Source: Gentiana macrophylla
Taxonomy: Eukaryota; Streptophyta; Magnoliopsida; Gentianales; Gentianaceae
Direction: 5' to 3'
Length of the DNA stretch: 64,000 bases
NCBI GenBank assembly: GCA_026214975.1
Contig: CM047810.1
Coordinates: 37,125,318-37,189,317, forward strand
In this document: positions 54,764 through 64,000 of the stretch, one piece after another
Numbering within the stretch: position 1 is the stretch's first letter
Layout of the letters: every line of letters starts with the position of its first letter
The notes under the pieces: generated by a model
Databases searched by the model: none
What the model was told of the DNA's origin: nothing
Seen by the model: only the letters and a program-made list of their open reading frames with translations
Position numbers and translations under genes: made by a program

Positions 54764-55766
54764 TGTTTAAGGTAGTACATCATAAACTCAATCCTCCATA
54801 CATAACACTTACACACTGAGATTTATGGTTACATAACAAACCCTTAAGGATTTTCTTGCAGTGCTATTTATAAAATGCTACTAAGCAAATAAATGATCAA
54901 TAAGAAAATATTAGTTCTATTTAAGTAAAACAATACGTATTGCTTTTCCTTGCACCATGCCTAACAAATAAGTGTCTATTGATATAATTACATACAAACA
55001 AACTGTCCATACACTATCCGTAATGAAGCAGAAAGAATTTCCGTAAAACTTATTCTTTACAACTTATCCTTATTTACCATTGACCCAATAGTGATCACTT
55101 AGTTCATAACCAATACAAATTCCGTGAATATATCAGTTTCTAGGATTAATAAATAAGGGGATTGTCTTTCTACTTCCCACAGGATGGAATGGATTCCGTA
55201 TCTGTGAAACACACACTCATCTACTCATTCCTGAATAGTGCCAACGTGAAAGTGATTTGGAACGCACCACTTAGCAATCCTTAACGAACATATCAAATCC
55301 TATCTTGAAACTAGAAGGAGTCTGCAATCACTTCAGGATTAAGGTTAATCCACATATGATCATCTTGTGATTTAATAAGATTTCTCAATCACAGAGATAT
55401 ATGAGAAATATTGCAGATTAAATCGGTCCAGTCCTATATGAGTACATCATATATAAATGCCCCACTTAAATAACCAATATCGACGGTCCGGATAAGATGC
55501 TCACCATAAAGTGTTCTGGACGCATTAATGGTGCTTTAATCAATGTATACTTTGATTAAGTTCACCACATACTAACAATATACGTGTATCACCATAAATT
55601 TAATTCTCACGTGTGACACACACTAAGCTATATGGCTACATATGATACAACTTAGGGTTTTCAACAGTATATTATTTATAAGAATGAAGTAAATAAGAAG
55701 ATGACAAATAAATTTGTCATTTATTAATTAAAATAACATACATTTCTTTTCGACACTACACCTAAC
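54764..55766 (-). repeat. Possible copia LTR fragment or solo LTR
   Basis: In plus view it starts TGTTTAAGG and ends CACTACACCTAACA, so on - it would begin TGTTAGGTGTAGTG. The text style (short AT-rich phrases, GATAAATTT, long stretch without ORF) resembles copia LTRs here. No duplication is visible at its edges and no second copy exists in the window, so this is a weak call. Confidence 0.3.
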
Positions 55767-56569
55767 ACCATGGTACTATGTTCAGTACATCGCAATGTAA
55801 GTAAAAATGAAGCATGGTGCAAATTTTGGTAAAATGACTGGCACATCCCACATGACATATAAGATCATGATACTCTTGTAATACATCGAAATTCGACAGG
55901 GGTAATAACCAATCATACATCCAAATACGACTCGTGATTCGGTCGCAGTGCTTTTGTAACACATTGCAAGTAAAACACATATGAGCACATAAGTCACGTA
56001 AGGTCAATTTAAATCCATATCTAACTTGCGTGAGCTTATAAAGGCTATAGAAACATGAGCTTATAAAGGCTATAGAAACATCGAACTGCCATTATATCCC
56101 CACTACTTGTAACCCAGACGCATCAAACAGATTAAAGAAAAGTAACCAGAAAACATAATAACTTTCTGAAAAACACAGGTTACGTCACAGATCATACTAA
56201 AAACTAATTATGGAACTCAGCCCATGCGCTTTCCTGTGTGAAAGGCCAGAAACGCGGCCCATGCTTAGCCTCATGACCACTTTCTGATCTAACAGATATC
56301 TGACAGCTACCCCAACACATAATCATGTCCAATTTTGTGATGTTTAACATAAAAAAAATATTCAAAAAAACTCAAAAGAATAATCTATAAAACCAAAAAA
56401 CCTTTTGATAAGTAGAATTCCTTACTTTAAAGACGAGGAGAACCACGAACCGAACATCAACTAACTTCCAAATCTTACATGAATCTACAAACCAACAACA
56501 TATCTAACAACGATTACCTTTCAAATCTAACTTACTTATTGTTAAAGCCAAGAACTACTACGAAAAAGG
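55767..56569. other. Unassigned stretch
   Basis: No supported gene. A 26-base direct duplication (GAGCTTATAAAGGCTATAGA and six more bases) lies at 56031-56082. Otherwise nothing recognisable. Confidence 0.5.
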
Positions 56570-57064
56570 TTAAAAATTTCCTTCGCAAAATGAATCTAAG
56601 GCTAAAACTGCTGCTAGAATCGAACTTGCTTCGAAATCATTGATGTGTCTACCAAACAAACCCAGAAATGCCAGGCGAAGCCCCGAGAGACGTCGCCGGG
56701 GCTTTCGTGATGGTGGGTTAGCGTACACATGACCGGTTCCAAAGCGGTTCGGTTCCAACATCCCAACCCTTTCGGGCCAAAATTCAAACCGGCCCTCGGT
56801 TTTTGCCATATCATCCGGGTCATAATACCCGGAGGGTTTGGCGGTTCTCCAAGTCTAGACGGGTCACGGGTTGGGCATGGTTCAATCCGGTTCAGATCAC
56901 GGTCCACATCCAGATCACTTCATATTTCATTTTATCAAAGACAAACTAAAATTTCAAAAAGTTTTTATTTTTATTTTTATTGTTTTACTTACGTTGAATT
57001 TAATATTTAGTTTTTTTTTTTTTTGTAAACGAATTTATAAATCGTCAATAAACTAATAATGCTG

Positions 57065-57066
<2 letters not shown>
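56570..57066. other. GC-rich patch with CCGG/GGTT-type repeats
   Basis: Between about 56680 and 56920 GC content rises sharply. The text is rich in CCGGTTC, CGGTTCGG, CCGGGT and GGGTCACGGGTT words, and GCCCCGAGAGACGTCGCCGGGGC (56679-56701) can form a stem. Such G/C word clusters occur near the ends of plant hAT elements and in some promoters. Two minus-strand frames pass through without a recognisable domain. Confidence 0.35.

Positions 57067-57138
<72 letters not shown>
57067..57138. repeat. (TA)n microsatellite
   Basis: About 36 TA units. Confidence 0.95.
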
Positions 57139-57140
<2 letters not shown>

Positions 57141-58125
57141 CTAATATTTCATTTCATGACTCGTAAATTAGGCAATATAATATTGCCAATATTACATACA
57201 TTATAATAATATGTGTTTAGTCACATGTTGCGTCGAACTATAGTTTATAAAAACACGGCTTGCACTTTATTCTAAGTAATTTTTATCTACTTGGAATAAA
57301 ATTGTATGCGTATCATTCATCTTTATAAACATACATATGTACACCAAATATATGAAAGAATCAAAGCCTTCGTTTTCTTCAAATTGTTTTTTTATATTTA
57401 AAATATACATGAAAAAGTATAAGTAATTGAGTTCAAATTAATTTGACATTTTATGCATAAAACATTTTATAGTTTTGAAAATACTTATATATGAATGTTT
57501 ACTATATTATCGTATAGTAATTACAACTATATTTTCTATATTTTTTTAAATATTTACTATACTATAGTATGTGTTATCGTATCCAAGTATATTATACTAC
57601 ATCAATTCCAAAATATAAGTCCATTTAGACATTTTCATACGGATTAGAACAGTGGTTAAGTGTCATTAATTTTAATAGTAAAAATCTAGAATACCCTTTG
57701 ACTCTTATTAGTAGGTGAATGTATTACAAATTAAAGGTAAAAGAAAGAAAATTGTAATAAATGGTATTTTAAATGAATTTATATTATGGTACAAATTCAA
57801 AAGAATAAATGGATTTATATTTTGGGACATATGTAGTATATAAAAATACTTACAGAGTTCAATTCCAAAAAATTGAAAACAAACATTTATAGTAAATGAT
57901 AGCTATAATATATGATACATATAAATAATATAACGATATAATGATATTTGATATATATAATATATAAATATATTTTATTTATATCTTTTTGTCAAATTAA
58001 TTATAATTTTTATATCTTTTATATCAATATTTTATTTATATTAATTGTAAATATAAATTATTTGTTGCATAATTATATCTTTTATACATAATTTCTTATA
58101 AAAAATAAAAAAAAAACGAAAAACT
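57139..58125. other. Very AT-rich unassigned stretch
   Basis: No ORF. Many ATATAT words; a short stretch at 57590-57840 (AAAATATAAGTCCATTTAGAC, then TTATATTTTGGGAC) reads like part of a small non-coding transposon but I see no clear inverted ends. Confidence 0.4.
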
Positions 58126-58400
58126 GCTTGTTCCATGCCGGTTTGACCGCCGTTTAACCGACGGTTGTTTAGACCTCCGGTTATGGGTCAAACCGGGCCG
58201 GGGCAAACCTTTAACCGCGCAGACCTGCCTACCAAAGGACCCGCCAACCCACCAGGTAAAAAACTGCCAAACTGCTGGGCCCCTTCAAGAAAAAAACCGG
58301 AATCAACCATGTCTAGGCTAGTGGCTGAGCTTTTTTTGAAACTTGCTAAACGTGAACACTGTGAAGCCCGGGGCTATCTGGAGTCTTTTTATAAGATTTT
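58126..58400. other. Second GC-rich patch with CCGG-type words
   Basis: CCGGTTTGACCGCCGTTTAACC, then GGGTCAAACCGGGCCGGGGC resemble the patch near 56750 in word content. The frame 58165-58404 has no recognised domain. Confidence 0.35.
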
Positions 58401-59088
58401 CTGAGTGTACTGCGGTTTTAAGGTGTTTTGGAGGCTGATAATGTCGAAATTATTACAAACGGATTAAGCGGTGGATATCAAGCTATTTATGTGTGAGTTG
58501 TCCAGTTAATACGTGATGATGCTCAAGAACGATGATAAATAATGTAGATAAAATGGGTGGGGGTTGTTTTTTGGGATTATGGTTGCGTCGGAGTGACTGC
58601 CTACGTACCCTTGGATTTGCAAGAGATCAAGCCAAAATAACGTAGTTCTAAAGGGATGGGAGATGCTGCTATTTATAGGGATTATATTCGGCGGTTACAA
58701 AGGCGGTAAATAAATACGCGTGATGTCAGGCGAGCTCTGTTGGGCGAGCTCCGATTGGGATGAGCTTGTACCGGAGCCGCTGCGGGCTCTTCACTTGTAA
58801 CCGTTTGTGTCGACTGTTGCCTAGTCAAGCGGGCTTTGTCCGAGATGATGGATCGCGTTTGGAGAGGCGGCGGTCGGGTGTTAGTGTCTTTGTGTGAAAT
58901 TTGGATGCTTGATTGATCGACGTCCGTTGCCTTGGCCGATGTTGAGAATCGTAGAGGCACGAGGTGGGATGGATTATTCTCGGCTTGGTTTTGGGGCGAA
59001 CTAGCTAGGCCGAGGACCCTATCCATTACTGGGCTTATGCATGGACCAGGTTTGGATACGCGGCCTCTTTACTAGGCTTGGCATATCA
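58401..59088 (-). repeat. Probable LTR of a minus-strand Tat-like element (left end uncertain)
   Basis: On - there is a clear core promoter, CCTATAAATAGCAGC (58668-58681), 400 bases inside a block that begins TGATATGCCAAGCC at 59088. It is preceded by a purine run (AGGAATAGGGGGTCAT), which would be the polypurine tract. A tandem array lies just upstream of it, as in Tat/Ogre 3' regions. No second LTR is present, so the call rests on position and motifs. Confidence 0.45.
58669..58677 (-). promoter_or_regulatory. TATA box on -
   Basis: TATAAATAG on the minus strand followed by CAGCATCTCC, in line with a plant LTR promoter. Confidence 0.6.
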
Positions 59089-59105
59089 ATGACCCCCTAT
59101 TCCTT
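59089..59105 (-). promoter_or_regulatory. Candidate polypurine tract
   Basis: On - it reads AAGGAATAGGGGGTCAT before TGATATGCC. Confidence 0.45.
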
Positions 59106-59219
59106 GATTTATTCATGGCGCACACATGAATATGTCATGGAGTAAGTTCTTTTTGAAATATCGTGTGCAGAGCTGGGTGGTGTGGAGAGCTTTTTCTTGA
59201 TGCGTTATGCTGAGAAGCC

Positions 59220-59346
59220 TGTCGGCATATGATGTCGTACCAAAGAGACCGGGCTTGAGTATGTTTCACACGAGGGAGAGTAGCCGTATGATGCCGTGCT
59301 GAAGCTACCGGACTTATATAAGATTCGCACAAGGGCGAGTTCCAAT
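59220..59346 (-). repeat. Tandem array, left piece (type A units)
   Basis: About two 59-bp units with GATGCCGTGC, AGCTACCGGACTT and GCACAAGGGCGAGTTCCAA. Split from the main array by the solo LTR. Confidence 0.85.
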
Positions 59347-61421
59347 TGTTAGGAAATCTACGCGGGAAAGCAACGGAATTTAAAATTTATTTCCTTTTTA
59401 CCAGGATCGACTTCGTTTAAGCAACAAACATATAAGTAGTAAACGAGAAAGTTACCTTAGATGATCTAAAATATCGAAGCTTTATAGTCTACGGTTGTAG
59501 TTTCTACACGAAGCCGCCCAAGTGTTCGCCTTTACCGTTGATCCACACGATCAACCCGCCCCGCTGGAATCCACCATTGGATTGCTACTAGAAAAACTCA
59601 GTTGCTAGACCGACATTTTCTCTCTCTATAAACTCTCTCTAGGAAGCTCTCTTATTTTTCACAAGAATTATTAACTCTTGGAATTGTGTTTTATAAAAGA
59701 GCTTGACACCCACCTCCTATTTATGATGAAGGTGGCGCCCCAATGTAATCCCAAACTGATTGGGAGAAGCTTTCTGCGTGGAGTGGGGAGAAATAAAATA
59801 TTTTTCTTAATAAAATAAAGAAAATATATTTGATTGATTTATTTCATTTAATTTAATATCTCATATTAAATATTTCCAAGATATTGTCAGTATCTAATAT
59901 TGATTATCTTTATCATATTACCATAAATCAATTTGCACATGTGTGTAAATCTATACTCATTAATATCTAATATTAATATATGATAATACTATCAATTAAT
60001 TGCACAATCCAAGTGTATCTTAATACACTCAAATTTTTGCCCCATATGCCACAATATTGGCATCCGGAATATTCTTAATTAATTAATTAATATAATACTA
60101 TGATTAATCAGTTTGCAAAATCCATGTTTATCATATACACATAATAATTTCGACCTATACATCAATTATGTATATTTAATTAATCAACATAATTAATATA
60201 TCATATTATATTTACTCATAATAAATAAATACCACAATATTAATTTATCACTATAACACTTTATAGTCGAGATAAATTTCCTTGTTTGGTTATCGCTATA
60301 ACCGCATTTTAATCCGGCTAGATGTCCTTATGTGTGTGACCCGATAGGCTTCCGATTATGTTGGCCGTAGATACAAGGTGCAATTACGAAAATGCCCCTC
60401 ATACCTAACGATCATGGATAGCGTCTAGGCTTCCGAATATGTTGGCCGTAGATACAAGGTGCAATTACGAAAATGCCCCTCATACCTAACGATCATGAAA
60501 ATGCCCCTCATACCTAACGATCATGGATACCGAACACGCCATGACCCCCAATCATCAGAAGAGTTAAATGCAACGACCACTACTTTTCATGTGAAACGGT
60601 TACCGTGTAAATAGAATCCTATCGCTGTAATAATATCCATACGGTCGTATCTCGGGTGTCAATACATTAACAACCGTATCTTATAATCTGGATATCATGC
60701 TCTCTCGAAGTAACTCATTTACTCCCACTTTGCAAAGATTCACGAGAGCTTGAAATTCTTTATAAGAAGGCCCTTTCGGATATTTACTCCTACTATTATG
60801 ATACGTGATTTCCGGACGAGCAACAAGAATCCTACGCTTGTTTCAGCATCACACCTAATCACTACCGCATGATCGCTCCATGGCTAGGGGAAACCTCAAT
60901 AGTGTCAAAGCATGAAAATCCACACCATGATGCCATGAAAACTCCAGTCTCAGGATAATTACACAACCGCCACATAGTGCGACACTTAATAAAGTAAGTG
61001 GGTCAGTCTAATTTACGTATTCTCTAATACACGTCCGCATACAGTCCAAGTGTCACTACACTTTGATAGACGAGATCTATCCATACCTTCAATAAGATAG
61101 AAGACATCCAATACGTGCTAGTCTAATGGTACTATTAATGTTCCATTTAATAGCACATACGACTAGAGATATTTAAGTATCAAACCTTTTAAAGTGAGTC
61201 GAGATCTCATCAACCATAATCACCATTATGATTTCTCTTTCACAGCCTGACACTAAGGACGTTATCATATATACAATATCATAATTGGTTCGTTAAATGA
61301 ACAAAATATATAATAACAGAAAAGCCATTTAACATATGTACAAACATAAAGAAATAGTAGAAATGATCCGACCCGGTCAGATCCGGTCCAACCCGATTGG
61401 GTTTAAGACACTATTTCAACA
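59347..61421 (-). repeat. Solo LTR of the Tork family (2075 bp)
   Basis: Starts TGTTAGGAAATC and ends ACTATTTCAACA in plus view, matching the Tork LTRs at lower identity over its whole length. A perfect duplication CCAAT lies at 59342-59346 and 61422-61426. No internal sequence, so it arose by LTR-LTR recombination. Contains an internal duplication of about 80 bp (60346-60428 and 60429-60500) and a further partial copy. Confidence 0.92.
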
Positions 61422-62655
61422 CCAATATGATGCCGTGTTGAAGCTACCGGACATTTATAAGATTTGCATGAGGGCGAGTTCCAATATGATCCCGTGCCAA
61501 AGCGACCAGACTTACATAAGATTCGCACGAGGGCGAGTTCCAAGATGCCGTGCTTAAGCGACCGAACTTGCATAAAATTCGCACGAGGGTGAGTTCCAAT
61601 ATGATTCTGTGCCGAAGCAACCAGACTTGCATAAGATTCGCACGAGGGCGAGTTCCAACATGATTCCGTGCCAAAGCGATCGGACTTACGTAATATTCGC
61701 ATGAGGGCAAGTTCCTATAGGATGCCTTGCCTAATCGACCGAACTAATGTAAGATTCGCATGAGGGAAAGTTCCAATATGATGTTGTACCGAAGCTACCA
61801 GACTTATGTAAGATTCGCTCGAAGGCGAGTTCCAGTGTGATGTCGTTCTGAAGCGACCGGCTTGAATGCTTTATGCTTGAGGGCGTGTCCATATGGTGCC
61901 GTGCATATAGAGACTAGGTTTAAATGCTTTACGCTTGAGGGCATGTCTGTATAGTGCCATGCATATATCGACCAAGCTTAAATGATTTACGCGTGAGGGC
62001 GTGTCCGTATGGTTCCGTGCATATAGCGACTAGGCTTGAATGCTTTACGCTTAAGGGTGTGTCCACATGGTGCCGGCATAGAACGACCAGGCTTGAATGC
62101 TTTACGATCGAGGGCGTGTCCGTATGGTGCCGTGCGTAGAGCAACCGGGCGTAAATGCTTTATGCTTAAGGGCATGTCCGCATGGTTCCGTGCGTATAGG
62201 GACCAGGCTTAAATGCTTTACGCTTGAGGGCGTGTCCGTATGGTGCCGTGCATATAGCGACCAGGCTTAAATGCTTTACGCTTGAGGGCATGACCGCATG
62301 GTTCCGTGCGTATATCGACCTGGCTTAAATGCTTTACGCTCGAGGTGTGTCTATATGTGCCGTGCATATAGCGACCGGGCTTAGATTCGCTCGAGGGCGA
62401 GTTCCAATATGATGCCGTACCGAAGTGACCGGACTTAGATTCGCTCGAGGGAGAGTTCCAATATGATTCGGTGCCGAAGCGACCAGATTTATGCAATATT
62501 AGCTTGAGGGTGAGTTCCAATATGATGCCGTACCGAAGCGACCAGACTTATGTAAGATTTTCTTAAGGGCGAGTTCCAGTACGATGCCGTGCCGAAGCGA
62601 CCGGACTAATGTAAGATTCGGTCGAGGGTGACTTATAGTATGATGCCATGCTGAG
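61422..62655 (-). repeat. Tandem array of 58-59-bp units in A-B-A order
   Basis: Type A units (59 bp: CCAATATGATGCCGTGCCGA, AGCGACC.GACTT, AGATTCGCACGAGGGCGAGTT) fill 61422-61860 and 62383-62655. Type B units (58 bp: ATGGTGCCGTGCATATAGCG, ACCAGGCTTAAATGCTTTAC, GCTTGAGGGCGTGTCCGT) fill 61861-62382, about nine copies. A and B share spacing and core words. Minus-strand open frames across the array follow from the unit being near a multiple of 3 and are not called as genes. Confidence 0.92.
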
Positions 62656-62955
62656 GTGACTGGACTTATACTCGTTTACAATGATCATAAGCGGGCTGTT
62701 TGGCATGGTGCCCAGAAGCTATTTAGCCGAGTTAGCCTCATAAAGATTCCGATGTTTGGAGTTGCGGCAATATGGAGACTGATAGTCGTCCGGATCGGGC
62801 GAGCTGAAGATCGTCACCTCAATGTTGTGTTTGACATGAACGTTGGAGCCTGACATAGCCGTTATGTTCTGGAAGATCATGTCCTTTGATTGGGCTGTGC
62901 ATTCCGATAACAAATGTAATTATGATTTTGGATTTTGAAGAGACACGTCAACAAT
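62656..62955. other. Unassigned stretch between array and SIRE LTR
   Basis: No supported ORF or repeat; probably part of the host Tat-like element. Last bases GACACGTCAACAAT flank the LTR. Confidence 0.45.
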
Positions 62956-64000
62956 TGTTGGTCCCAGAGAAGGGTAAAAATATAGTCAGAAGGGGGGGGG
63001 GGGGGGTGAATGACTATAGTGGAGTTTCAAAAAATTTCTTGTATTTAAAAGCTTTTGGGCAGCGGATAAGTCCCTTCTTACTATGTTATTTCAAAGTAGT
63101 TTAAGCAATCACAAATATATGATATAATATAAGCAATTAAATGAATGTAGTAAGGTAAATTGCAGAAAGTAAATTGACACAAGGCTTATAGTGGTTCAAG
63201 GTGGTGTAATCCCTTAATCCACTCTTCTCCTGTGATGATCGGAGGAATTCACTATTGTTTTCACAGATACAATAGTACGATTGTCCGTGACTTCACAAGC
63301 TTCACAATCTACAAGATTATCACTCCTTGATCGCATAGCATGACTTGGTGACTCGGTCTCTTTTTCGCTTCATTGGGATCAAATCCTTCAAATAGCCTAT
63401 CACAAACACAACTCCTTCTCGAGATGACTCGATTCGATTTGCTTGATTGATGTGAATTGGATTCGCAAACTTGTTGATCAATATCAATGCTTGATGTTTG
63501 AATTGTAGCTCTCAGTTTTGAGTTGATCACTAGATGTTTTCCTTTAAACGCAGATAGAAGGCTTTTTACTTTGACAGAGTTTTTGCTCAGATTTTTCGTT
63601 CACTTTTTTTTATTTTTATTTTTCTGTCAATGCCCTCTATTTATAGCCTTGATTATCCTTGATTTGAATTTCCATCCGTTGGCTATATTAATGAGGGGAA
63701 TAATCCTTGATTTTATTCTTGATTCCCCCTTAATTATGTTCTCCTTGATTTTAGTGATCGGATTTTTCTTCAAACTTTTACCGTAAAATCCATCCTTGAT
63801 TGATCCTATATCAATTGTGCATTTAATGCTGGATCTTCTGTATCTTCTCCATATTTCAATAATCTGATCGAGTAAGATTTACTCTGCCGTAGTTTGAATG
63901 GTCAAGTGACCTATCTGACTTCGCCGCTTAGATCTTCCTTCACTGCTTTGTCTTCACTCAGCCGGAAGTCAGTCCACTTTACCGATTCACTGTTTCCTTT
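62956..64000 (-). repeat. SIRE-family LTR on -, cut by the window edge
   Basis: Starts TGTTGGTCCCAGAGAAGGG, the reverse complement of the LTR end at 26284, and follows the SIRE LTR backwards to the window end (GCTTTTGGGCAGCGGATAAG, TCACAAGCTTCACAATC, and so on). There is no primer site to its left, so it is a 3' LTR or a solo LTR. A 15-G run at 62992-63006 replaces the CCCCTCC region of the other copies. Confidence 0.88.

Noticed and set aside
54764..55766. Solo LTR with target duplication
   Set aside because: The bases beside the proposed ends (CTAAA and CCATG) do not match, so it is kept only as a weak LTR-like call.
56570..56907. Minus-strand frames of 79 and 97 codons as a host gene first exon
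   Set aside because: GC-rich composition keeps frames open by chance; no motif and no splice context recognised.
59020..59180. Possible host gene exon near the TATA box on -
   Set aside because: No frame or domain supports a host gene; position next to a purine run and tandem array fits an LTR better.
61403..62520. Overlapping minus-strand frames with a repeated CES/ARH...HTHPRA-like peptide
   Set aside because: They are by-products of the 58/59-bp tandem units; no start context or domain, and units mutate without regard to codons.
61422..62655. Could the array be a CRISPR-like repeat-spacer structure?
   Set aside because: Units are contiguous and diverged along their whole length with no unique spacers, and the sequence is plant nuclear.

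Overview
The window looks like a heterochromatic, repeat-packed stretch of a flowering-plant nuclear genome, most likely a dicot. I see no convincing host gene, rRNA or tRNA. Almost every coding stretch belongs to a transposable element of a plant-typical lineage: Ty3/gypsy chromovirus and Tekay/Del-like, Athila/Tat-like with a tRNA-Asp primer site, Ty1/copia Tork-like and SIRE/Maximus-like, an L1-type LINE, and a Mutator-like element (MULE). All coding regions except one short ORF carry stops or frameshifts.

Layout. 1-~900: 3' end of a chromovirus and its LTR. ~1660-13108: an L1-LINE ORF1, split by a 10,350-bp MULE (2577-12926) with a perfect 9-bp target duplication. The MULE carries, from left to right, a Ulp1-like (C48) protease gene on +, a divergent pair of related ORFs (- and +) in the middle, and a broken MURA-type transposase on -. 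Its TIRs and centre carry a recurring palindrome. 13109-54763: a set of nested insertions. A Tekay-like 5' LTR and gag start sit in the LINE and are split by a minus-strand Tork-like copia (16052-54606). Tork gag is split by an Athila-like element without RT or integrase (21179-45241). That is split by a SIRE-like copia (24880-41355), whose env-like ORF is split by a second tRNA-Asp-primed element without pol (32706-38688). A separate 5.15-kb copia (47802-52955) sits in the right Tork LTR. Counting the LINE, the nest is six levels deep, and most junctions have target duplications or restored reading frames.

54764-64000: a poorly resolved AT-rich stretch with GC-rich patches, then what I infer to be the end of a minus-strand Tat-like element. 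That end comprises an LTR promoter, a polypurine tract and a two-subfamily ~58/59-bp tandem array, which is split by a solo Tork-family LTR with duplication CCAAT. The window closes inside a second SIRE LTR on -.

How the parts relate. Inside the MULE, the protease gene and the transposase point inward from near-identical subterminal inverted repeats, so their 5' regions probably share promoter sequence. The two tRNA-Asp-primed elements lack polymerase and would need enzymes supplied in trans. The most unusual general signal is that many differences between paired LTRs fall at CAG/CTG triplets (CAG to CGG or CG, CTG to CCG or CG). Cytosine deamination does not explain this; it may be base-calling error at methylated CHG sites, in which case part of the apparent decay is technical.
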